Source of the DNA: Saururus chinensis
Taxonomy: Eukaryota; Streptophyta; Magnoliopsida; Piperales; Saururaceae
Assembly (NCBI GenBank): GCA_035235625.1
Contig: CP141146.1
Span: 8,302,501 to 8,366,500, forward strand
Reading direction: 5' to 3'
Length of the DNA stretch: 64,000 nucleotides
Part shown: positions 11,166 through 22,664 of the stretch, piece by piece
How positions within the stretch are numbered: the stretch's first letter is position 1
How the letters are laid out: every line of letters begins with the position of its first letter
Made by a program: the position numbers and the translations under genes
The notes under the pieces: model-generated
Told to the model about the DNA's origin: nothing
Seen by the model: only the letters and a program-made list of their open reading frames with translations
Databases searched by the model: none

Positions 11166-11723
11166 CAACTTATCCGGCTGGTGTTTTTAAAGTTTTCGCC
11201 ATGAAGCGAGTTCCATATGTGAAGTAAGGTTTAGTCCAAGTATATACTCATATGCCTATGGTAAAGAAGTGATATTTGGCAAAGATCAGTGGCCCATCGA
11301 GGGGTTAATATGGCAAAGCTCATTGGTATCAACCAGTTATCAACTTTCATGATAATGGCCTATTATTTAAAATCTAGTTCAAATCGTATGTTCATATACA
11401 CGATTGTTCATACATCATGTTATGGAACACACAATAGGTAGTACTTTAATACACTCAATACATTGTCATGTTATTAATAATAAGATATTGATTATATCGT
11501 GTTATCAATTATCAATAATACAATACATGACATTAAGAAGTCATCTTACCATGTATGGGTGGCATACATAACATATTATCAATAACATGAAATGCGATAG
11601 ATGATATTCAATTGTTGTTCTATCATGTATGAGAAGGCATCCTATCGTGTAACCGATAACACGATATATGAATGTAGCATGTATTTAAATGTTAGTTACA
11701 TAATGTGAATCAATGCGACTCTT

Positions 11724-11728
<5 letters not shown>

Positions 11729-11811
<83 letters not shown>
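11729..11811 (+). repeat. (TA)n microsatellite
   Basis: About 40 uninterrupted TA units. Confidence 0.98.
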
Positions 11812-11813
<2 letters not shown>

Positions 11814-12069
11814 CAAATGAAGGTTGTAAGAATACAGTCAAATGGCAAAATTAGTGAAGGCCTCAAAAGTGAATTTAATGGAAGAGACCGGGTCTAAGAA
11901 CCAACAGTTTCCCTGTTGGACTTCGACTATCAAAAGACCTCATTGAATTGAGGCTGGGATGCAAGGTAATTTTGGAGACTAGGTTCTACCTAGTATACGA
12001 TTGCATGTAAATCATTGTCTCTAGGTCGCGCCTATACATTCTAATAAGTGAGTGTTGGGACAACTCACA

Positions 12070-13425
12070 AGGAGTGTTTAATATTCGGGGTAAATACTAC
12101 CCCTCACGGAGGAAGAAGTCCCACTGATCACTAGTTTAAGGGCGAAAAGAAACCCATTGAAGTTAGATAGTGACAATGGGAAGGCTGCCCAAGGAAAAGG
12201 GTAATTCTTCAAAAGGTTCTTCACAGGGAAGCGGCCAGAGAAGAATCTTATTGAAGAAAATTTGAAAGAAGTGGCAGAAAACAAGCGTATTGTCTATGAG
12301 GAAGACTTAGGACTCTTGGCCATCGTCCACATGGGGGCCCTAGTATTATTCACATAGATCTGTCTCCCCATCTCTATGTGACTTCCTCAATGACCTGGCT
12401 GTTGTGGGGAGGTACAATTGGGAAGAAGCTGTTCATGACATGTTGCGTTGAGGCACATCCTCAACCCACCGCAACATCAGGAGTAGAGAAGATGAGCGCT
12501 CTTCCATAAGTAGTATTCTCATTGGGGCTTCATTTGTGTTACAGGTAAATTTCATATTGTCAATAACATGATTACTTATATTAGCATAGAATTAATAGTA
12601 CGATAGCATATTAACATTTTAGGTATATCGTCTTATAAATAACATGATAGTGTAATTTGCGTGGTTTAGATAACATGCTAATTTGATTTTTATGTTATTA
12701 ATCACACGCTAGTTAGGTTATCGTGTTGTAGATAACACGATAAATTACCATATTGTGTATACTCAATCACACGATGTGAGTATTTTGTGAAATTGGTAAC
12801 ATGATTAGTTTAATAAATTTGTTAGTCATGACACGACATACATGATATAGGATCACTATTAACGGGATTGTTTTGTAAATGTAGGTGTGGTTTTTTTTAG
12901 CATACTTCTATATGAGCTCCAAGTTCTTATCCATGTAGTCCGAGGTGCAAGAGGAGCCCTGGATTTACCCAATTGTTGACGGACGTGGAGAAGGCAGCTA
13001 AACTTGACTTGGTAGATAAAAAAATCACATTATTGGCTCATCACAAGATGAGGAAGTGGTACAAGGAGATACTCATGCAGCTAAAAGTAGGTTCAAAAGT
13101 GGTTTTGCAGATAACTCAAATTGCTAAAGAGGCTCACTTGATTAGGGCCCAAAGGCTGACCCAGATGGTGAAGAAGACTACCACGCATTCTACGATAAAT
13201 AGGAAAATTGTGCTCATCAAATTACATTATGGTCAAATGCAAGGACAATATCACTCTGGCAAAGATGTCATTGAGAGCTTTGTCATGCCACTACATGTCA
13301 TGATTGGGATTGTTGACGTCATTTTGGAAAATGTCGCTTTGTATGGAGAGTGGAATGGAGTACTAACAGTGTGCAAATTACACTGCAAAGAGTTAAAAAT
13401 GTTCTTGAGGTGGCCACGAGGTTAA
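12070..13425 (+). pseudogene. Degenerate spliced transposon-type gene (DUF1985/plant-mobile-domain-like)
   Basis: No single long frame, but coding traces are visible. An exon ending at 12544 contains FLNDLAVVGRYNWEEAVHDM and then ISSILIGASFVLQ. It is followed by an intron with GT at 12545 and AG at 12883-12884, and splicing continues in frame as Q|VWFFLAYFYMSS. A 'Y.WG/E.AV.D.L' motif and then a 'G...VLQVWFYE' segment resemble the DUF1985 or plant-mobile-domain proteins carried by some MULE-type transposons. A 150-codon open frame (12973-13425, LAHHKMRKWYKEILMQ onward) follows in another frame. Stops at about 12340, 12454 and 12928 make it a relic. The family assignment is from memory of the motif pattern and is tentative. 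Confidence 0.4.
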
Positions 13426-13950
13426 ACAAATAGATGCAGCCCCCACATGAAGGATTATCTCATCCAGAAACAAAGCATCCACATGAAATCCCTCAACCAG
13501 AGAAACGTCACACAGCAACCCCTCCTCCAACAACTGAAGGAGAGAAGTCAATGAGGGTCAAGGCTCGAGCTTCCAAATCAAGTGAATTTGTTCATCACTC
13601 TACTCATGAAGAGTAAACAAAATTTGTTCCTCAATTTGAAAAAGACGATTTCATTTTGCATAAATGTTATCATATTATATTTAATGATACGACCTACTTG
13701 GAAAGGTGTGTTATTGTGTAATCGATAACACAACCTTTTGTATGATCGTGTTAGATTCAAAATGACTTCAAAATCGTCGTGTCATCGATAACACACATGT
13801 ATATAATATTGTACTATATTAAAAATGACTTGGTAGTAGTCATGTGATCGATAACACGACCATTTGTATTAGTGTATTAAATTCAATACTATTGTTGGAA
13901 TAGTCATATCATCAATAATAGCTTTATTTGAATATTTTGTATATACTCAT

Positions 13951-14604
13951 ATGATTTATTATATGTATTATGCAGAGAAGATGGAGCCCCAAACTGGTTC
14001 CCCAAATAAGAATAAGGGTCCAAGGTTGAACGGGTCGTTATCACCAGGTTCCTCAAGAAAATTAATGAGGAAGTGGTGTAAGCCCAAGAGGAGGAAATGG
14101 TGCAAGCCTAGGAGGAGGAAGTGGCGCATGCCCAAGAGAGGAAGTGGTGCCACCAAAGCAAATAAAGCTGAAGATAAATAAATAAAAAATTTAGATGTTG
14201 GCTCCATCACATCCTTGCTATCACCTATACTTAGGAGGATAAGGTACATGATGGCTAATCCACCGGTGCATGCAGCCAAGGGGGAGGTAGCCAAGGAGGA
14301 CACAGTGAAGGTAGAGGCTACCAAGGAGGATCCAGCCAAAAAGGTGTCAGACCTGGTTCGTCCAAAGGATTTTAGCAGCTTCCTGGCCAAGAAGATTGGA
14401 AAGTTGACTCGATTGGCAAGGGAGGAGGGGGTGATGAGACTAGGGGATGAAGTTTCATTGGTAGCAGTCCCTGCCACAAACATTATCCCTACTGAGAGGA
14501 ATTTGCTGCAAAGTCTCCTACCGTGGCCCATGAGTCCTCAAATGTTACTTCTAGCTCGGCCGCTATATCAAATACTCCTGATTCAGTTGATTAGGTATTA
14601 CTAG
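13951..14604 (+). other. Low-complexity Lys/Arg- and Lys/Glu-rich open frames
   Basis: Two adjacent frames (13951-14181 and 14215-14604). The first contains a short tandem repeat of 'gaggaagtggtgtaagccca' (14068-14150), giving KWCKPKRR-like repeats. The second begins with 'AKGEVAKEDTVKVEATKED'. This may be the tail of the degenerate gene just upstream, since such transposon proteins often end in charged repeats, or just repeat-derived ORFs. Confidence 0.35.
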
Positions 14605-16141
14605 ATAGTATCAGAAGAGTGATAAGTGTCAAAGAGTATGTTGAGAAGAAGCAAAAGGACAAATGAGGAGGTCACAGTGGTGCTGCACAACTACCTTGAC
14701 CTCCAGCCCGTGTTCCACATGAAGATCTTACGTGGAGAAGATCAAGAGACAATCAAGGAAAATAGATAATTGTATCCCTTTATTATATTGGAAACAATTG
14801 TATTCAATTCAGTTGGAGGATAAAAAAATAGATAATTTCTAAGCAATTCAAGAAACTAGCTCCTAGTTTTTTCGCACTCATTCTGGACTACTACAAATGC
14901 AACACATATTATTGTTCCCGTCTAGTGTAGTTGCTATCAATAGTTGACCATGATCCTTTCCCTTCAAGAAAGTAGCATCTACGGTTAGTAATGGACTTAA
15001 TGTTGTTCTAAAAGCTCTTGCAACTAGCTAAACATCCAAAAGACTTTTAAAATCAAATTCATCAATAGGTCTAGGAATATCACATGCTTTAATTGGAACT
15101 ATTACACTCCCTGGATTAATATGTGGTAGGATTTGTCTGGGTCCCCATCTATTAAATCACATAGTGTTTTACCTGCAAGACTAGATTTTAAGTAGTTAAC
15201 ATTAAAAAAAGGTCATATTCTCGAGAACACAAAAAGATTAGTAGTTGTATTTTTGTAAAATGGGACTTTGTAATAAGTGGTTCTTGTTAACAAATTAGGT
15301 AAACATATCGTGTTTTAAGAAAATGCAACCGTAACAGCCTCATGTGGCTAATAACACGTCATATTCAAAAGTCGTATTTTTATAAACATGATTTAAAGAA
15401 TATCATAAGTTTGCTTTACCTGCATGGTAGCATTTCTTTTAGTTTATAGTTATACCCCAGTACTTATATCTTGCTATGCTTTTTGGTGCAATGTCTATTG
15501 AATCTTTAAATAACCGATAACTTTTCTCGTAATCAAAAGGTACAATGCTAAAGGATAGTCGGTCGATTTCTTTACATTCCACATGAATGGTCGGGCACTA
15601 AACCTTTATCTCCATTTTCATGAAGAACTTTCTTGAAATGCAGTCACACTTGTGACGGACCTCAAACCCTTTTTTCCTATCATGGCTACTGCTTGCTCCT
15701 GAATCTAGAATAGGATGGGGAGGGGGGCATATAAGGCTAAGGGGAATAGTAGGTGTAAGGGTTAGACTGGAAGAACTAGCTGGTGTGGAAGAATTAGTTG
15801 GGATGGTAGAACTAGCTGGGGTGAAAGAGCTAGTTGGTGTGGAAGAACTAATCATCTCTGTTAGTAGATACAAATAAATTAAATAATAGCACTTACAAGA
15901 CAAGAACAAATTAATAAGAATAAAGACATAAATTAATTAACCACTCATAAACAAGAACAAATTAAAGAACAAAATTGAGAAAATGATAAATTAAATAACA
16001 AAACAGAGAGTCAGACAAGTCAAAATTATGTAATAGAGATAAAAATAGAATAAACACAAGAACAAATTTGATTATAGAATAAAGACAAATAAAAATTAAA
16101 GAACAAAGACAATAATAGAGGTGTAAATTAAAGATGAAACA
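14605..16141. other. Intergenic, no gene seen
   Basis: AT-rich, stop-rich DNA. At 15720-15860 there is an imperfect array of 'agctggtgtggaagaactag'-like units. From about 15890 the sequence passes into degenerate repeats (attaaataacaaaacagaga) that resume on the other side of the solo LTR at 19674. Confidence 0.5.
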
Positions 16142-19100
16142 TATAATGTCACGACCCGGATTTTCAAAAGCATTTTTAAATAGCACGAACAGTAAGTAGC
16201 GAGAATTTTTTTTCTTTAAATACAAAACAAACCCTTCGATGAAATATCCAAGTCATGATAATTGGGGTTGACAAATACAAATATCAAATCATATGATATT
16301 ATTTAACATCTGAAAATTCATAAAGACTGGCTCATCCATCTAAGTATAAATCTATTACCCATCTGAAAATAAATAATAAGTTGACTCTCACACTTAAGGT
16401 ACACTTACATACCGGAGTTACAGAAACGCAGAAACCACTTTTGCATGCCTGCCTTAGTCTCACTTTTCGTCGCCTGGAGAATCTACAACAAAGCAAACCA
16501 AACAACAACCACAACCACAATGGAGCATCTCCGCCCACAAGAGAAGAACTTCCAAAGGACAAAAGGTTTTATTAATATTTTTCGAATCGGGCCAACATCA
16601 CCCGATGTTAGTTGCCTACGTACTCATCGGACAACATCTCCAATGTTTCCAATAAGATCGGATCCAGACGTAGTTCTGCCTAGAAACTACTCTATCCTAA
16701 GAAGCATAACATCACACAGGCAATGCTTAAGTATTTTTAACCTACATTTTAGTAAGTCCTTTAATCATTCAACTTGTCTAATTAACAAGCAACAACAAAC
16801 AATGTTATTAATTATCTCACAACTCTTGTTCAACAATTAATACTACAAAATCTGTAACTCAGAGATGACTCGCCCCTCGAGAAATCTCAAAACATAGTAC
16901 TCCAACCTTGGAGTAGACTGCTTAACAGCAGCTTGACCCAAATCCTCAGGGCTCTCAATAGCCTGCCATGAATCTGGGGAGGAGGATCCCAACTGTGCTC
17001 ATGGACACAGATTGGCAAGAAACATAAGCCTTCCATGATGCTCATGTAACTCCGCTTTTTGTACGTACCAAATAGTCCTGGGAAGACCTGCAGGAGACTC
17101 GCGGTAAAGACCCTCTAGTCAATACCCAAACCGTCATGGCGATGAAGAAGCATATTGCAATCTCCACCCTCCCAACGTTGGGAGAAAATGTCTTATAAGA
17201 CATTACTAATGAATCCATAGAAGCCTTAGGTTCTTATGACCATTGACTCCCCCAAATATCTGAACTTAGACTAGATTATTATCATCCAGTAAAGTATCCG
17301 CTCAACCATTTTGGTCCTCTTCACCTTGTGAATCGACCCACTATATAGCTCATCCACTGAGCTATGACTCGAAGAACATCCCGTAACCATCCTCGGTTCA
17401 TTAACCAAGATAAAATTCTATGTCAGGGCCCCGTTTAGTCCATGAACTGGTCCCAACCCTAAAGAGGGTATTTTAGTCATTATCTTTATTAGGTGTTCTC
17501 CCCTCAAACCAACAGCAACCCATGCCTCTTGATTAATCTTCATTAATCTTAAGTTACTAATATAACTTAAAACATCAATATCAAAAGCATGCATCAACAT
17601 AAATAACATGCATTCACACCAGTGCGTAAAGAATGAATAAAGGCCCGTTGCACTCATTTGCAAGGCTAGGGCTCAGCTAGTTCAAGCCCAAGACTGTAAA
17701 CAAGTCTAACACATCCCACGAGTTACATATAAAACACTCTAGTCGATCAGTGCACTCAGTTGCAGACACATGAAATACGCTGCTTTAAACCTGAGAATTA
17801 GGGTTCTACCCCTTATTTCCCATGACACTCTGACCCGACAAGGTCTTCGTGTCACAAACTAGTCATGCTCCTTCCTTTTTAAGTCATGTATAGGGTACTC
17901 TACCTCTTAATTCACTAGGTCATCTGTTTCAATAGAAACATAATATATTGCCCCTTAGGGTGTTAGGGTAATTTTACCACTTAGGGTATGATACCCTCCC
18001 TTGGGTCATTCTAGTCATTTTACTGCCTCTCTATTGATTTAAGTCATTAACCTCTCACAAGGCTCTACTCTTAGACTGACCCACGCTTCCACTCACACGA
18101 ATGTGGGCAGGTCCACTCTAAGGGGTATTTTTGTCATTTGGTTTAAGGCCTTAATGACATCTAATGGTTCTAAAATTCAATCAAGGGTACTACTGGGCTT
18201 CATAGCCTCTATGTAATTTTCCTGGCGTGTGACGGGGTTGTGAACCCCTTGAACCAACCCAGGTTTTGACTAACGGTTTACTATAAACCCTAAGGGTAAA
18301 AGGGTCAATTACCCACTCACTGGGATTTTTCCTCCCTACACGGTTTGGCCTATAATTATTTTACCCATTAAACTCTCACTGAGAATTTTTCCAATTTTGA
18401 GATCAACTCATAGGCCCCTAAACCGGAGCCCCTAAGTCAGGTAAGTGGTTTACATATTCTCTGGGATAATTCCCCGACTGAAACTCGGTCAGAATAATGC
18501 CAAACCTCTCCAGATCCAAGAGTATTTTTTTCTAAAATTTATTTGACATTTGTATCCTCATGAACCGAACCCGGTTCATCTCCTCTTCTACCCCTTTTTT
18601 TTTAAAAAAAAACGGAACCGAACTAGGCCAGTTTAGCCGACCTAGTCCGAGAAGCACATACAACCCACGGGTCATCTTCCCCGTGACCAGCCAGAGACCT
18701 TTCAGCCTCTGGCGGTGCTGCATGGCCCTCAGATCGCCGAAGCACAGCGGATCCGACAAGGTCAGTCCCGCTGACGTCCGGCGACCGTCCGACGGCCAAA
18801 AGGCCATCTTCCTCTGTTTTAAAACAATGTGCTTTGCTGCAACTGGGGCCAGCGTGGACCATGCTGGTGTGGCTGGGTCCGTCACGGCCTGGGCCGTCGA
18901 GGCCTGGGCCAGTGTGGCCGGGACTGGTGCAGCCACTGCGGCGCGGCCTCAGCCAACGCCTGATTTTACTTTTTATGTTATTTTTCTGCACCGGCCCGGC
19001 TGCCTGCTTGGAGGTAGCTGCGTGCTGAAGCCTGGCCAGCCAGCAGATACGTGGAAATTTTACAAAAACTAAAATTACAGAACAGTTTATGCACTGTTCA

Positions 19101-20160
19101 ACTAAATTACAAATTACAGAAATTTGAATTTATTTGATAAACTTTAATTAATCTTCACTCGAGTACTAAGGCAACGATCCTACCTTAATCACAGATTTGT
19201 TGTTGATCCACCGCCGCCAAAGCTTCACCGAAAAATCCAATGCCGCTTGTTCTCCTTCACGCCAAAAATCCCCCTCCTCCTTCTTTAAGAGCCCTAATTA
19301 ATTCTTTTTATAGGCATGGAATTATGCCCTAATCCCATGAGAAATTAGGCATCAAAAACTCAATTTCGGAACAGTAAATAATCGGGCCCACAAAACAACT
19401 TAAACGGTCCAGTTGCACGTTTAAATCAGGTAAACTGGCCCTATACAACATATTCAACTTTGAACAGTCATATCTCCCTCATCCGAACTCCAATTCGCGT
19501 GTTCTTGGTAGTGTTTTGAAGCTCTTTCTGTCTACTTTCCATCCATATATATATCAGCCACCAAATCCAAGCATTGATTAATTTATTTCAACGAAAAGGT
19601 CAAGGGGTCTAGCACCCTAATTTCCACGTGTACGACTTCGAGAATTAAGAAAATTACCGGATGTTACATATAAAAATTAAACAACAAAGCTAGGAACATA
19701 ATAGAAACAAATACAACATATACTAGTACAAAATAACAAACAAAATTGAGACGATGACAAATTAAATAACAGAACAGAGAGTTAGACAAGTTGAAATTAC
19801 ATATAGACAGAAACAAATTAGATTATAGAATAAAGGTAAGTAAAAATTAAAGAATAAAGACATTAATAGGGTTGTAAATTAAAGAAGAGACATATAGAAA
19901 TTAAACAATAGAGACACAGGATCAAAATTGAAACAAATACAACACATACCAATACAAAATAAAGAATAAAATCAAGACAATGATAAATTAAATAATAAAG
20001 AATTAGACAAGTCCAAATTACATATAGACAAAAATAAATTAGATTATAGAAAAAAGAAAAATTAAAGAAGAGACATGTAGAAATTAAAGAACAGAGATAA
20101 GAATAGAACAAATACAAATACAAAATAAAGAAACTACAAATTGAAAAACACAAATCATAT
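15890..20160. repeat. Degenerate AT-rich tandem repeat field split by a solo LTR
   Basis: Blocks with the order 'acaaattaaataacaRaaca', 'gagagttagacaag', 'attacatatagacaRaaa' and 'agattatagaataaa' recur at about 15960-16090, 19745-19860 and 19970-20060. The array was continuous before the element at 16147-19668 inserted. Confidence 0.65.
16147..19668 (-). mobile_element. Gypsy-type solo LTR, 3.5 kb, with perfect target duplication
   Basis: The plus-strand ends read TGTCACGACCCGG and CCGGATGTTACA. Both ends are flanked by TATAA (16142-16146 and 19669-19673). On the minus strand the element begins TGTAACATCCGG, has a promoter-like ctataaaaag at about 19297-19307 followed by a CT-rich leader, and ends in CCGGGTCGTGACA. 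This is the usual layout of long plant Gypsy LTRs. There is no internal gag-pol and no second LTR, so a solo LTR is the simplest reading. The GC-rich 18.6-19.05 kb stretch holds overlapping ORFs on both strands with no known domain. Confidence 0.78.
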
Positions 20161-20224
20161 ACAACTGATCAACCAAATAAAGAACAGAAGACGGAAAAAA
20201 AATTTATTTTTCTTGTCGAGAACG

Positions 20225-20470
20225 GAGATATTAGAAGTCCACCGGTGAGAGGTGAGAGGAGTAGTGAGAGGCTAAAGGGTCGGTGACCACTCAAGAATTA
20301 GAGAGGTGAGAGGGCAAGCAAGAGGCGAGAGGGCCGGTGACCACTCGAGAATTAGAGATGCGAGAGACCACTCGAGAACTGGAGAGGGTTGGTGAGAGGG
20401 ACGGCGAGAGGGCTGGTGACCACTTGAGAACTAGAAAGGTGAGAGAGCTGGTGAGCAAAGGCAGAAGAGT
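20225..20470 (+). repeat. Minisatellite, purine-rich
   Basis: Four to five imperfect copies of a roughly 50-bp unit containing 'gagaggtgagagggc', 'tggtgaccactcgaga' and 'attagag'. No ORF. Confidence 0.75.
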
Positions 20471-20539
20471 TTAGAGACTAAGAGATGAAGTGAGAGACTG
20501 AGAAGGCAATATGGAGAAGAGTGTCAGAAGCAATGTGGG

Positions 20540-20750
20540 CTTGGGCTTCTAGGCTTGGGTAACGAGCTTTAGTTTTGTGGGTCAGGCTAGACTTTTCTAT
20601 TTTTTTAGCACAGGCCTGAGCCCGACCTTAATTTTTTCTGGCTTTCAAATTTAAGGCCCAACTTGACCCAATTTAAATTTTTTTTGGCCCAAACCCGAAC
20701 ATTTATGAGCTATGCTGAGCCGAGTTGGCCCTCAATATTTGCAACCCTAA
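20540..20750. mobile_element. Possible right end of an hAT-like element
   Basis: A biased stretch of 'gcccgaacc/gggtcaggc' words ending ATTTGCAACCCTAA. This is the style of plant hAT terminal regions (TTAGGGTTGCAAAT when read inward). I found no matching left end or 8-bp duplication. Confidence 0.3.
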
Positions 20751-20972
20751 TAACCAAGTGGGGGATGACGCAAACCCATTGTTGGCTTGACATACTAATA
20801 ATTTTTACAAGTTTCTTGTACTTTTTTCCTGATAGGTTTCTTATACTTGTCATTCCAAAACTTGATTGATTGTTATAGGGCTACAAAGGAAGCTCTTTCC
20901 TATCCTTCATTTTTCTTGTCTTCTTTTAGCTAATTTCTACATAGTTAGGTAATGAGTTCAGTAATACCTGTT

Positions 20973-21328
20973 TGACAAATGATCCTCATTAAAATAGAAG
21001 GTCTTCGAATATAGTATATAGAAAAACTTGACTCAACTTGACCTTAATGGTCAAGTTAGGTTTCTAATTAGTTCAACTCAAATGGCTATTCGAATCGGTT
21101 TAGGTTTCAAGTGATCCAACCAGACTTGGCCCAATTAATATTATATGTATTGACAAATGATCCTCATTAAAGTAGAAGGTCTTCAAATATAGTATATAGA
21201 AAAACTTGACTCAACTTGACCTTAATGGTCAAGTTAGGTTTCTAATTAGTTCAACTTGAATGGCTATTTGAATCGGTTTAGGTTTCAAGTGATCTAACCA
21301 GACTTGGCCCAATTAATATTATATGTAT
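20973..21328 (+). repeat. 178-bp tandem duplication
   Basis: Copies at 20973-21150 and 21151-21328 are the same length and differ at about six positions. Each contains 'cttgactcaacttgaccttaa' and similar words, which also occur in the hAT-like element at 42.5 kb. No ORF. Confidence 0.95.
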
Positions 21329-22664
21329 TAAATTTAAATATTTTTATTATATTTTAATTATAACTCTTAATATTTTTATAGTGGGTAAAAGACAAAATTA
21401 AATAATTATTTAAATATTTTTTTAAAATTAAGTGATTTCAAAAAATATTTTAAAAATAATATATTATTCTAGGTCAAATCAATCAAGTTTATGTTTAGTG
21501 GTTGAGTTTGAGATTAGTGGTAGGGTAAGGTTGAGGTTATTATTTCTTAAATAGTATTAAGTTTAAGTTTCGTAAAATGGGACTAAATCCGCTCTTGTAG
21601 GCTTGTTTGTAAAAAAAGCTGAGAAGAGTATAACAAATCTCTCTAACCTTAACAAAGTGGATTTTGGTTGGATAGAAAATATGGCCCACGTAGCCCCCTT
21701 TTCAAGTCCAACCAAAAATTATCATGTCACAATTCCACAAATAATAACTCGTCTTGATCTTTAAGGGGCCTCGACTAAATAAAATATGTACTGACCCAAA
21801 ATTTCTTCTCTTGTGCCGCATGTGCCCACTAGGCCCCAAGGTAACTTTTATGTTGGCCAATTGGCCTTAAGCGGATGAAAAGGATTTGGCTCCGCTTGAC
21901 TTTGGACTATGCCAAGTCATGGGTAAGACAAAAATGTATGGCGGAGTGGATGGAAGTCCATTCCATCCTCATTTTTCTCATTCTGAGAGTTATGAGAGAG
22001 AGATTAAAGCTGAAAAGCTTGCGACACCCCATATGGGGGGCTTGTGCTGTGGCGGGTCTTATTATCTAAGATTCTTTCTATGAAATTGTTGAAATTTTCG
22101 TCCTTGACTCTTGCTTACATAGTTATCAATGCTTAATATGCTTCAGTTTATACTTGATTTTTCCTTTTCTTGCAGTACTTAAGTGCATATCTCTACACAG
22201 TGCCATATAATTTGGCCTTAATATAAATTGTATGAATATATTATGGAGTGTGACTGCACTATTCTGGTTTGATAGCTGTTAAAATAAAGATGCATCACGG
22301 GGTTAATACGAAAGGCTTGAATTTTAAAGAACATTTTGACATGCTAATTCTTAAACCTAGCAAATACTAACTAAGACTTAATTTCTAGCATAAATTGTGT
22401 ACCTCATTGTGACTGATATTTAAGATTAAATTATTTGCTTTCATGTACTTAAAGTTACTTTTACCGATGACATTGTTTGGTAATATGTTATAAATTTATG
22501 TACAACTAGTTTTATGAACCAAGAGCTTTAGCTGAGTAATGATGATCTCCACCACTACCTCAAAGTATTGCTTGTTATATTGTGGTTCATATCCCAAAGA
22601 CTATATGGTTAATAGATTTGAGCTTTTTCACAATAGATGCATAGGGTTAATTTTGTAAAGCCAA
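21329..22664. other. Intergenic, no gene seen
   Basis: AT-rich DNA. Short overlapping open frames at 21875-22083 have no recognisable motif and no splice context, and are not called. Confidence 0.5.

Larger units (their letters stand above)
11360..15370. repeat. Dispersed palindromic TCGTGTTA/TAACACGA motif field
   Basis: Many imperfect copies of a motif whose two halves are complementary, about CGTGT-N-ATCGATAACACG. Examples lie at about 11487, 11646-11670, 12728-12752, 13710-13735, 13776-13800, 13838-13860 and 15305-15360, with weaker ataacatga/tcatgtta forms between them. They occur before, in the intron of and after the degenerate gene at 12.1-13.4 kb. I do not see the field elsewhere in the window. 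Such dense dispersed motifs are typical of subterminal transposase-binding regions, but no terminal inverted repeats were recognised. Confidence 0.6.

Noticed and set aside
11729-11811. Possible regulatory TATA cluster
   Set aside because: It is a simple (TA)n microsatellite of about 40 units, not a promoter element.
13968-14531. 187-residue minus-strand frame
   Set aside because: Leu/Phe-rich complement of the Lys/Glu-rich repeats on the other strand; no motif.
18560-19072. 170-residue plus-strand and 122-134-residue minus-strand open frames
   Set aside because: GC-rich part of the long solo LTR; frames are open on both strands at once, composition is Ala/Gly/Pro-biased, and no domain is seen.
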